The notes under the pieces are model-generated. The model searched no databases, had not been told where the DNA came from, and was given only the letters and a program-made list of their open reading frames with translations. This document shows, piece after piece, positions 48,067 through 58,799 of a stretch of DNA of 64,000 bases (the first letter of the stretch is position 1; every line of letters starts with the position of its first letter). The stretch comes from Nothopassalora personata (Eukaryota; Ascomycota; Dothideomycetes; Mycosphaerellales; Mycosphaerellaceae): NCBI GenBank assembly GCA_033816765.1, contig CM066293.1, positions 2,604,001 through 2,668,000 of the forward strand, written 5' to 3'. Made by a program: the position numbers and the translations under genes.

Positions 48067-48449
48067 TGTTACGGTCCGGGTTGAGCCACGACGGCACGCC
48101 TGACTATTGGCTACAGAAAACACGTGCGCCGCACGGGATCACTCGCTCACCAGCGACTTGGTGATTCGAGATCACTCGCTCACTAGCGACTTGGTGATTC
48201 GAGATCACTCGCTCACCAGCGACTTGGTGATTCGAGACTGAGACTAGCAATGTCTCCTTGTATTTAGGAACGCTAGAAACCCTTATGGTTCTGATGCGTT
48301 CAACTCATGTTACTATCTCACTGATTGGAATACAACTCTTATTCCTATCATTCATCTTCGCTCAGCTTGCTTCAGCCTCTCCAAAGAATACCGCCACGTG
48401 ACTTGACTTATCTCTCTTTTGAGACTAGCCCTGGAACGAGACAATAACA
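48067..48449 (+). repeat. Solo LTR of family B, un-RIPed, with three 33-bp hairpin repeats
   Basis: 383 bp from TGTTACGGTCCGG to GACAATAACA, flanked by a perfect 5-bp duplication ATATA (48062-48066, 48450-48454). Its 3' half aligns with the LTR at 13851-14187 (reverse strand). It keeps many CpA/TpG. Three tandem 33-bp units begin at 48137, 48170 and 48203, each containing the stem TCACCA...TGGTGA. No internal element sequence follows, so this is a solo LTR left by LTR-LTR recombination. Confidence 0.92.
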
Positions 48450-49299
48450 ATATACTAACAACTACTATATATATACTCCTAAAGCTTTTTAAGAAGCTTT
48501 AGTAAGGTATACTATATATATAATAATATTTTAAGGGTATTTACTAACTTATAAGTAGTATTATAGTAGATATTATTAAGTAGACTCCCGTAAACTAGTT
48601 TAGTAACGCTAGTAACGTCTTTAGTAGTAGAACTAGCTCTAGTAACGGTAACGATCCTAATAAGCGTCCTCCTAGTAATAGTAGAAAGGGCCTACCTATA
48701 TCTAGTAAGCTCTCTAAGCGTAAGACCCTTATTAAGGTACTTAGACTAGTTAAGTAGATTATCGATAGTAAGCGTAAGATTACTAAGAGGAATATAACCT
48801 TATAGCTTACTATAGTATCTCTTAAGGTTACCTTCTATAAGAAGAAGCTTCTAACTACTAAAGGTAGTATTACTAACCTACTAAACTAGGGTTAGATTAA
48901 CGCGGCTACGTAGGACTTCGATTATATAATAGTCGACCCTTAAGGTCGTATCACTAATACTATAACTATAAACCTTAATAGTAGTTAGAACTACCTTCCT
49001 ACCTTATAGGCTTCTATAAGGGTAGCCTATAGCTAACCCTTATATATAATGCGGCTATGCCCGGCTTAGTATACTGTACGTAACGCGTATACGTATACTA
49101 GGAGACGCGTATAGTGTCTATAGAAGAAAGTAAGCTTTAGTTTATCTATAATTAGAAGATCGTAGGCGTACTATATATTACGATATCCCCTTATAGCCTT
49201 ACGGTCCTTATAGTTCTAAAGCTTCCTCTCGTTATAATCTATATACGCTATAGAGCCCGATTGCGACGTGTACGACGGCGAGTTACCTACGCCCCTCCT

Positions 49300-52200
49300 A
49301 AGCCCTAGAGTATAGTAGTAGGCGCGTCGTATAGCCTTAGTTACGAGAAGAGAGGCCTTACGGGCTAAGATTAAAGAGTAAGAGATATAGCGGGAGATCG
49401 AGCGGCTAGAGATCTTACGCGCTATAAGCGTACCGCCTCTAGAGCGTATAGGAGGGAGGAGAGAAGATTACCTCCCTACTATAACCCCTACCTCTATCTC
49501 TATAACTACTAACGATAATATTGTAGTGCGAGGCGCGGCTGTAGCGCATACGACGCGACCGCGTCTAAAAGAGCCGACGCCTTTTAGAGGGGATTCGATA
49601 AGGAAGGTAAGGGTATTCCTTTAGGAGCTCTTACTTATCTTCGCCCTCTTAGGTACTATATACTCGATAGACGAATTAAAGGTCCTATATAGAGGGTTAT
49701 ATACCTTAGCGGAGAGGTAAGCGAGCGATAGTATACTAACTATAGCGCCGTTAACCTTATAGGGTATTTATACTAGGACTTTAAGGAGTTCTATCGAGAC
49801 GTATACGGCGATCCTATAAATCGCGTACTTAATGTTATATTAGAGTACGAGGTTACGAAATAGAAGGATAACTAGATAGCGCGATAGTCCTAACTAAGCT
49901 AGATATTATAGAGGACTAGTTAGGTAACTACTCGGAAGCGTAACGTATACGGTACCTACTAGCGAAGCTTACGCCTCGCTTACGGTCCGCTATCGTTAGC
50001 TACTATAATATCCCTACGACTAGAGAAGACCTAGTAGTCCTAGCCTCGCGTATCGAAAGTACCGAGCGCCGAGGTAGTAGCGGAGGGTACGACCGCGAGT
50101 AGTATATACGTCGTAAGCGCGAAGCTAAGGACGTATATAAGCGGGCCGATCGCCTAAAGTAATAGAAGTAGAGTTAAGTACCGGGCGCCTCGGGTACGAG
50201 TTAGTAGCGAGACGCCGGTAGCTCGTCTTTAACTATCTAGAAGTCGAAGGTAGAGTACTACGGCTACGGTAAGAAGGGTTACTATAAGACGGAGTACCGA
50301 AGTAGATACCTATAGAAGGACCGTAACGCGTAAGCGGTTCGTAGGTTAGAAATTATCGAGGCTTTAACTAAGAAGGGTAAATAGGGAAAAGGTAGAGGAC
50401 TAGGTAAGGGTCGCTCCTAAGTTCGAGTTTCTATATAGACCCCTTAAGGCAAGTTAATACGAGTCTAGCGCGTTACTTACGAGGCGCCGTCGAGACGCGT
50501 AAGGGCTTTCGCGAGGCTATGTTTCTTCTAGATAATAGTATAGATTTAAGCTTAGTATCGTACGAGTATATACTCCGATACTAGATATAGCCTATTAGTA
50601 GTATAAAGCTTCCAAATCTTAAGTCGTACGCGTAGGACTAAGGGTATTACTACGGCGCCTATACGGTTCGCGTACGACTAGCTAACGATATAGGAGTAGA
50701 GCGCGTAAGCGACGCTATCTACTATATAGCGCCTATAGGTAGGCCGTAGTTATCTTAGGTAAACCCTAGCGGTATTATAATCGGATGATAAAGGCCGATA
50801 AGGATAACTAGTAGTACTACGGTATAGAGACGCCTACGATTTAGTAGCGTAATACACGTAAGTTCCTTAAGGATCTCGAGAGCTTAAAGTAGGTATATAC
50901 GATAAGTGTTCGGGTTATTACTATAGTAGTATCCGAAGAAGAGGGTCCCTAATAGCCTAAAGAATTTATAGACTTCCGAGATATATACGTACCTAATAAG
51001 TAGGCGAAGCGTAAGATGCCCGATAGGGTTAAGTATACGATTAATCTCGTCGAAGGAAAGAAACCGCCTTTTAAGCCGCTATACTACTAGTCCTTAACTA
51101 AGCTAGAAGCCTTAAAGGAGTACCTTACGTAAGTAATAGAGAAGGGGTAGATTAGGCGATCCGTAAGCGAGGCGGGTACGCCTATCCTATTCGTACTAAA
51201 GAAGAATAGTACTCTTAGGCTCTATATAGATTATAGAGGCCTAAATAAGATTATAGTAAAGAACCGATACCTACTACCCCTAATTAGTAAGACCTTAGAT
51301 AGGCTATAGGGTATAAGGCTCTTTACTATAATTAACCTATAGGATACCTACTACCGTATTCCTATTAAGCGAGGAGACGAGTAGAAGACTACGTTTCGTA
51401 CGCGATACGGTTACTACGAGTACTTAGTTATACCTTTTAGGTTAACTAACGTACTAGCTACCCTTTAGGGGTATATTAATAAGGCCCTTACTAGGTTAGT
51501 AGATAATATCTACGTAGTCTACCTAAATAATATCCTTATTTATAGCGTAACGCGTAAGGAGTACGTACGAGCCGTACGCGTAGTACTAGAGAGGCTACGA
51601 AAGTTCGCCCTATTTACGAACCTAAAGAAGTATAGCTTCTTCTAGGAGAGTACTAAGTTCCTAGGATTTATCGTAAGCGTCGTAGGCGTATTAATAGATA
51701 GGAGTAGGGTAGCCGTAATTAAGGAATAGCCTACGCCTACGAGTTTTTATAAGGTTTAATCCTTCCTAGGATTCTATAACTTCTATAGGCGCTTTATTAA
51801 AGGGTACTCGAGGATAGTAAAGCTATTAATAGACCTACTTAAGTAGTATAAGAATAGTAAGAAGTAAGGGCCTCTTATATAGTTCGCCTACGAGGAGTAA
51901 GCGTTCTAACGGCTAAAAGCTAGGTTCCTCGGAGCACCTATCCTAAGGCACTTCGATCCTTCGTTACGTACGAGGGTTGAAACGGATACCTTAGGTTTTG
52001 CGATTGTAGGCATTATCTCTTAGTTATTTAGGACTAAGTAGCATCTAATTGCCTTCTATTCTCGTAAGATTATACCTACCGAGTGTAATTATAAGACCTA
52101 TAACTAAGAGCTACTAGTAGTAGTAGAGGCATTTAAGCATTAGCGACCGTACCTCGAAGGCGCATCGTACGCGGTTTAGGTACTAGTTAACTATACGAAT

Positions 52201-53870
52201 CTATAGGGTTTTATAATAGTAAAGTAGCTAAATAGGAGGTAAGCTCGATAGGCGACGTTTCTATAATCTTTCGACTTCGTAGTAGAGTATAGACCGGGGA
52301 CGAATAACCTAGCCCTTACGCTATCGCGGCGTAGTAACTACGTACGCGTAGCGTAGTAGACGTTAAACTTGCTTCCTACGCTATAAAGTAAGCTATCTTT
52401 CTAGAAGAAATCCCTATTAAGAGAGGACGAGCCTATAGTAAGGCTCGTAACCGCTACCTACGAGAAGATATAGGATAAGGCGACGATAACGGTAGTAGGA
52501 GCCTACGAGCCGTAGGGGACCCGATCGCTACTAGTAAGAGTATACGCTATAATAATATAAGGCGGCCTAGGTAAACTACTTATACTACTAATAAAGATCG
52601 TATAGGGGAGAGACGATAGGTACGTTATATACTTATCGTAGGCGCCTAGCGAAGGGAACGCTAAGGACTAGTATATAAAAGACGGGTTAGTCTATCGTAG
52701 AAACGCGATTATAGTACCCGAAGATTACGTAGTAAGAGCGTAGCTACTCTATATACATTATAACGACCTACTAGTAGGGCACTTTAGTAAGGTAAAGACT
52801 AAAGAGCTACTACGACGTTATTACTAGTAGGAATTACTTAGTAAGGATATAAGGGAGTATATTAGAAACTATAGGGCGTATTAGACCTCGAAGGCGAGGC
52901 GCTATCAACCCTACGGCGAGCTATAGCTACTACCTAGGCTAGACGGTCTATAGTAAGAAATTACTATAGATTTTATTACGGACCTACCGCTAAGTAAGCG
53001 AGGAGAATACGTATATAATACGATCCTAGTAATCGTCGACCGCTACTCTAAAATAAACTTATATATTCCTACGACTAAGATATATATAGCTATAGAGCTT
53101 ACGAGGCTCTTACGAGACGAAGTCGTACGGTATTATAGTGTCCTAGCGGGTATAGTAAGTAACCGCGGGTTAGTATTTATAAGTAAGTTCTAGAGTAACT
53201 TCTACTTCGAGGCGTAGGTAAAGCGTAAGCTATCTATAGCTTTTTACCCTTAGACTAACGGTTAGACTAAGAGGGTAAACTAAACCTTAGAATAGTACCC
53301 TCGTTATTACTATAGCGAGAACTAGATATAGTAGGCTAAGTAGCTAGCTATTACTAAATTCGTATATAATAATAGCGTGTACCCTACGCTACGTATAAGC
53401 CTATTTAAGATAGCGTACGGTTAGAGACCTAAGATTACCCTAATACCTATAGGATCTCGGGGCTAGATCCGGGAAGGGGAGGTACTAATAGTAGTAGACT
53501 TAGTTAAGCGTATACAAGAAATACGCGCTACGCTTACGAAGCGTTAGGAGATCGTAGTAGCCGACTAGACTCGCTACTATAATAAGACTTATAAGGCTAA
53601 GAGCTATCGCGTAGGTAATATAGTCTTATTATCTACGAAGAACCTAAGGTTAGTATTACCAAAGAAGAAGATAGGTCCGAAGTTTATTAGACCGTACCGT
53701 ATTATCGACGCTATTGGTTCGTAGGCGTACCGCCTAGTACTACTAGCCGACTTAAGAATTTATAATATATTCTATATATCCTTCCTCGAGCCGTACGCGG
53801 GTAGCGAGAAGGATAGAGGTACTATACCCCTCGCTAATAAGGACGGGAATATAAAGTAGATGCAGTACTA
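49300..53870 (+). pseudogene. Element F gag-pol pseudogene
   Basis: Gag covers about 49.3-50.4 kb. Reverse transcriptase at about 51170-51560 reads [21 protein letters not shown], and the catalytic box YLNNILIYS (both Asp changed to Asn). RNase H follows at about 51.9-52.2 kb. The integrase at about 52950-53420 reads ITIDFITDLPLSKRGE and later FYPQTNG. A PYRIIDAIG stretch near 53690 opens the C-terminal domain. Stops are TAG or TAA at expected Trp and Gln positions. Confidence 0.82.
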
Positions 53871-53944
53871 GGAAAGCGTAAGTATAAGGGTAAGGTATAG
53901 TACCTAGTATAATAGAAGGGCTAGCTAGAGGAGTATAATAGCTA

Positions 53945-54175
53945 GGAGCCGGTATAAGGACTCGCGAATACTACGCGTATAGTAGCTAAATATAAGGCGT
54001 CTACGAAGACAATATAAGGCGCGGAAGGATTTACGAATACTACGCGTATAGTAGCCGAATATAAGGCGTTAGCGAAGACGGTATGAGCGGGCGGAAGGAT
54101 CCGTAAAGGCTACGCGTATAGTAGTCGAATATAAGGTATCTACGAAGGCCGTATAAGGCGCCGAAGTAAGGGTAT
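53945..54175 (+). repeat. Three tandem ~70-bp repeats near the 3' end of element F
   Basis: The core CTACGCGTATAGTAG recurs at 53971, 54040 and 54110 (69- and 70-bp spacing). Each is followed by an AATATAAGG string and a CGAAGAC or CGAAGGC block. The copies differ by RIP-type and other changes. Confidence 0.8.
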
Positions 54176-54419
54176 AGATTATATATTTAGGCCTTAACCC
54201 TTTAGTAGCCGGATATAAGGACCTTACCCTTTAGACATAACCTCCTCTTTTTACTAATAATACGGGGGGAGGCCTATCCGATAGTATCTATATTAACGGT
54301 AGCCTCTACTCCCGATAGTAATATTAGCTATAACCTATATATAAGATACTAACTCTTAGTATATTCTATCGGATTAAAAGGCTCGCTTACTTAGTTAAGT
54401 AAACACCCCCAATAGTAAT

Positions 54420-55190
54420 AATATTAGAGAGGGAGGTAAGGAGAGAGAAGAGTAGAGAGAAGATTATTTATTTAAAATAAACTTTTATAGGCGCGCTACG
54501 GCGCTACGTAGATAAAAGATAGGCGCGTAGTAGGCGGCTAACATACGTAGAGTACGCGATTACTCGTTATTATCGTCCTTATTATCCTCCTTATTATACT
54601 CGCCCTATGGGGCTAGTAGTAAGAAGGCCCTATTAGCCGTAGTAGTATTAATGTTTCTAGCCTATAGGAACTATAACTACGGTTAGTATAGGATACGTCT
54701 ACAATACGCGTATTACTTATAGTACGGCCGAGCTCGAAGAGCCTATTAAGGGCCCTATTCTACTCTTACTATAGAACTACGGACGTAGTAGCGGCGGCGG
54801 AGGAGGGGGTAGTAGTAGTAGAGGCGCTAGCGAACCGTACGCGGGTATTGCCTATACGCTTATTCTTATAGGTACTAAACTAACTCTTAGCCTAGGAGGA
54901 GGTTAGCCGATTTATATAGTATTAACGACTAATAGGTTGTGTTAACCTTAGGTTTAGAGAGGGTCCCTTAGGTCTAACTTACCTAAATTTCATTTAGGTT
55001 TAATTAGACATTTAGGTAAGCTAGTAGGACCTAGTATAGCTATTAAGATATATACTACGCAGTTAAGCATTATAAGCGTAGCATTAAGGTAACAATTCAA
55101 TTTATACCTCTCGAGTAGAGGGTATAGGGGTTTAAGTCCGCTAATCCTCTTGTTTTCTCTAGCTACTACGCTACTCGTCACGTGACCTGA
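54420..55190. other. RIPed region between elements F and G, unassigned
   Basis: It holds a purine-rich stretch (about 54432-54470), a GC-richer block (54480-54900) without recognisable coding, and a short inverted repeat CTTACCTAAAT / ATTTAGGTAAG (54978-54988 and 55010-55020). A string at 55125-55140 (GGGGTTTAAGTCCGCT) resembles a tRNA T-arm but no cloverleaf can be built around it. Confidence 0.45.
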
Positions 55191-55194
55191 TTTC

Positions 55195-55210
55195 CCGGTC
55201 CCGGGACCGG
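55195..55210. repeat. Palindrome copy 1 of 3
   Basis: CCGGTCCCGGGACCGG, followed by TAAAT. Identical 16-bp cores at 58567 and 62385. Confidence 0.9.
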
Positions 55211-55353
55211 TAAATACCTCTACTTACATAAGCGCCGCTCCATACTACTACAACTTGGACAGGCCTACATAGGGTAGTTAGTAGACATTATTTTAGTAGT
55301 TAATAAGGGGGGTATTAAGTATACACCCGGTAGCGTATTAGCATCCAGTTTAT

Positions 55354-55480
55354 AAGGTTAAAATCACGGTTTAAGGTCTAAGGTTCACGGTTAAGGTTAT
55401 TACTTAAGGTTAAGGTTTAAGGTTAAGGTTCACGGTTAAGGTCGACTAAGGTCGAAAACACTTAAGGTCTAAGGTATTTA
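55354..55480 (+). repeat. Degenerate AAGGTT / TTAAGGT array
   Basis: Imperfect units such as TTAAGGTTAAGGTTTAAGG and GGTTCACGGTTAAGG fill about 125 bp. It is reminiscent of, but not equal to, telomeric TTAGGG, and has six-to-seven-base periodicity. Confidence 0.7.
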
Positions 55481-55799
55481 GTAACAATCACGGTTACAAG
55501 GTCCTATTAAGTAATAATAACTAGTATTAGCGCATTCTAAAGTAAGCACTACGTAACAATAGATACGGCTACATTATTAGAAAAACTTAGCACCTTTACC
55601 GACATAGGTAGAGGCTACAAACAGCCTATAAACCCTACGAAAATAGAAGGGGTCTATAGGGACTCTATCCCTTATAAGGGGATAGAGGAATCGGAGGAAG
55701 GGGAAACACCTAAATCTAGTAAAGAAGGGAGAAGCGGAACTAACGCCGCTAAATTAGGTATAGGTATAGAAACGAACAGTAAAATTGGAATAGATACTA

Positions 55800-58440
55800 T
55801 AACTACCCTCTTTAGACGATTAGCAGTAGTAATAGAAAACGCTAGCCCTCGCTTTCTACCTCTAGGAGGTGCTAAGAATCCGTTCTTTAATAGTACTAAT
55901 GCTACTAAGTTCTAAGAGCGGTTTAGCGACCTAATAGACTAGTATCCGCCTCGGGCATCTATTAAGAAGGATAATTTCTAGGGTAGGTTTAAGCGCAATT
56001 ACAAAACTACTATCCGGCGCGTAGTTATAAGACTACCTAGGTGGTTTACTAATAAGGCACGTTTTAGGAGGGCGTTCTTATTAGAGTTCTTAAGGTTTAA
56101 CGCCTACTCGATATTAGGGAGTTAGGAATATCTTAAGGAGATTGTTAGGGCGTAGTAAGGTAAGAGGCCCGAAGAATAGGATATAAAGGAATTTATCCGC
56201 CTATTTGTATCCTTAAGTAACCTAATTAAACCTAAGGATTTAGATAATAGCTCCCGGAGTCGCCTCCTCCTTTAGGGATTGCTAGAGGCAGTCGCGAAAG
56301 CGGTCTACAAGGCTTACGGGCTTCACCTAAAGTAACCTAAGAAGTTTAGGGACTTTTAGAGGATCCTCGATGAAGCTACTAGCATCGTAGAGAGTAAGGA
56401 GGGATAGAAAGCTATATATACAGATTTCCCTCTTACTTTACCTTAGCTATACCGCTTAGTCGTGAAGTAAATGCCGCGCCTTAAGCCTAAGATTAACACG
56501 CTTAAGAAGGCCATCTCTAGGACTATCATTAATAATGACCTAATCTAGAAGGTAGCTAAAATAAGCATACGTACATACTAGCGCGGTTGCGTCGCGGACG
56601 CGGATACCTTCTACCTAAGCGAGAATTAACGCTCTATATAACCGGAGAGGCACGACCTAGATACTAAACTATAGGTTTACGCAATATAGCGTCCCCTATC
56701 GTAGAATCGCGAACAGTCTAAAGCGATAGATAGTTGTTGCTATAACTATAGCAGTTCGAAGTACTAGGCTAGTATTTATAGGGCGATAAGGTCCTTAATA
56801 TCCCGGGGCTACGTATACCTCGCCCCGAACAACTAGTAGTATCTAGGGAAAGAAGGCGATCCGCGTCCTACTAAGTTTAACTTTCGGAGGGACTATAGTA
56901 AACCGAAACTGCTCTATATGCTCCCTCTACTTAAAGAACATTATAGGCCGATCGAGTTTAATAACTAGTATGAAATTCCCCTATTACGTAAGTAATAGAT
57001 AGGTAGGGACTATACTAGGGTAATAAAGGTTACGCCTCCTAATTATTCTAAGCCCCCTCCTAACTTTAGACATTTAATAGAGTATAGCCCTTAGGACGTA
57101 CGGTCTAGCTAAACGGAGAAGGCTACTAGGATATATTAGGTCTTATTCGGAGAAAGTAAAGCGGAGTAGGCGATTGACTTAGGTAAACTTAACGGGGTAT
57201 CTACCTATCCTATATAGTCTAACAAAGTGAAAGGGAAGGCACCCGTAGGCATTCTAAAGAATCCGCACCCGAGGACCCGGTCCTTAGCCTAGGATCTACG
57301 AGCCCGAGCTAAGGCTACTAAGAAAGTTCGCCTTTAATTAGAATAGGAGATCCAGTAAGCTAAGATTACTTAGTAGGAGGTTGAAATAATTAACGAAGTT
57401 AGTACTTAAATGAGCGAAACTCAATTATTAGCTAAATCCGGGGTAACCCTAGGAAGGGGAAATAATGCCTAAGTAAATAAACTAGGGAACGATACTAATA
57501 AAGGACTGCCTAAGGATATGCCTATAGGTCCCGTAAACGCCCCCTTCGTATAAAGGAAGCGTATATAGAATGCTAAGACTATAAGGATTAATAACTACGT
57601 CCGATAATATAGTTTAGCTAGTAATAGCCCGGTTATAAAGGAAGAGGGTATTATCTACTAGATTAATTAGATCCTCTAGACAACGTTTCCTAATGTAAAT
57701 GCCTAGAATTGGTTTCGATATAGTCGCTAGTTCGAGGCTACCCTCTTCGGTCGCGTTACTAACACCTCCGCTCTTTAGGAGAAGCTCGCTATAGTACGAC
57801 GCCTTATAGGAAAGGACCCTAAGGTTTACACTAGATAAGTAGTTACCTATAAAGATAAACCTAAGTATAATAAGGAGGTCTTCCGCGAAGATAGTTAGGC
57901 CTAGTATGTCGGAGTGTATTTAACTATACTTTACTCTAAAGGTGCGATCCCTACCACTAAGCTATATAAGGACGTTAAGAAAATCGGGCTCTCTAGTGTC
58001 CTTAATAACTTTACTATAGTCCCTAGTCCTTAGGTAGTAGCGGAGTTTAGGATAAACAAGAACTAGATTAGGTGCCTAATTAATAAGGGTTCCGAGGTAA
58101 ATATTATCGGCTAGAGGAACGCTTATAGGTTTAGGTTACTAGTAATGTTAAGTGCTTAGCTTATCTTTCGAGGTACTAGAGGGCGGGCCTAGTTTAAAGG
58201 TATTATAGGCAATTTAGATATTTAGGTGTTTAGGGTTCACTACTAGGTAGATATATTTATCTCCTCGGATCTAAACTTACTAACAATCCTAGGACGTCCG
58301 TAGGCCCGTAAGGTGCGGCTTACTACCCGTAACTACGATAATAGTTTATAGGAGGGGACTATTACTAGCCGTAAAGGTGAAAGTGTTATGTTTACTACCC
58401 TAGTTAGGTCGGATAGGTACAAGACCCTTTAAGAACTGTT
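55800..58440 (+). pseudogene. Element G gag and protease pseudogene
   Basis: A gag-like frame from about 55830 runs through blocks such as RFSDLID*YPPRASIKKDNF. The protease is recognisable near 58070-58120 as CLINKGSEVNIIG, a changed form of the retropepsin D-[ST]-G motif. No zinc knuckle was found. Stops are TAG/TAA. Confidence 0.65.
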
Positions 58441-58566
58441 AAAAGCGTCGGGAAATAGAAGGGTAGGTTAAGTTACGGCGCTTAACCTACCGACTTACTA
58501 AAGCCGGATTTAATAAAATTAGTAAGGTTCTCGCATTATCTCGGAGAAACCTCGGACTTTAATTTA

Positions 58567-58582
58567 CCGGTCCCGGGACCGG
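58567..58582. repeat. Palindrome copy 2 of 3
   Basis: CCGGTCCCGGGACCGG flanked by TTTA on the left and CAAAT on the right. One RIP change (G to A) in the left arm explains the loss of a perfect 26-bp palindrome. Confidence 0.9.
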
Positions 58583-58799
58583 CAAATAGCTATAGTAAGG
58601 AAAACGGGTACGACTACGACACGACGCATCTATAGGAACCCGGCAAGGCTCTAACGCCTAGCAACTATTTAGCTCACTTATTAGGATTGCTTAGGACTAC
58701 TAGAGTAAAGGAACGAGTTATAGAAATTGAAATAGGCGCGTTTAAGGGAGATTCTATTACTAACGTTTATTTAGTTTAAGGGGATTAGCCCTCCGAGAT

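Larger units (their letters stand above)
48455..54420 (+). mobile_element. Gypsy chromovirus-type element F, RIP-degraded, LTR ends not resolved
   Basis: The + strand carries gag with a zinc knuckle at about 50238-50280 (Tyr at all four ligand positions), reverse transcriptase, RNase H, integrase, and a C-terminal region ending in a tandem repeat. A purine tract (CGGGGGGAGGCC at about 54267) is followed by TATCCGATAGTATC, which may be the start of the 3' LTR (TG to TA). A matching 5' LTR was not found, so both ends are approximate. Confidence 0.75.

Noticed and set aside
48137..48235. Possible CRISPR-like array (three 33-bp repeats with hairpins)
   Set aside because: The units are directly adjacent without spacers and lie in a fungal LTR; this is a tandem repeat.
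47757..54420. An LTR pair for element F at about 47.76-48.5 kb and 54.28-54.45 kb
   Set aside because: I looked for matching termini but found no convincing sequence identity; only the 3' purine tract is suggestive.
55081..55160. Possible tRNA gene (GGGGTTTAAGTCCGCT resembles a T-arm)
   Set aside because: No acceptor stem, D-arm or anticodon arm can be paired around it; perhaps a relic of a tRNA-derived repeat, but unsupported.
54990..55181. 63-codon minus-strand frame between elements F and G
   Set aside because: Short, in RIPed sequence, overlapping an inverted repeat, with no recognisable domain.
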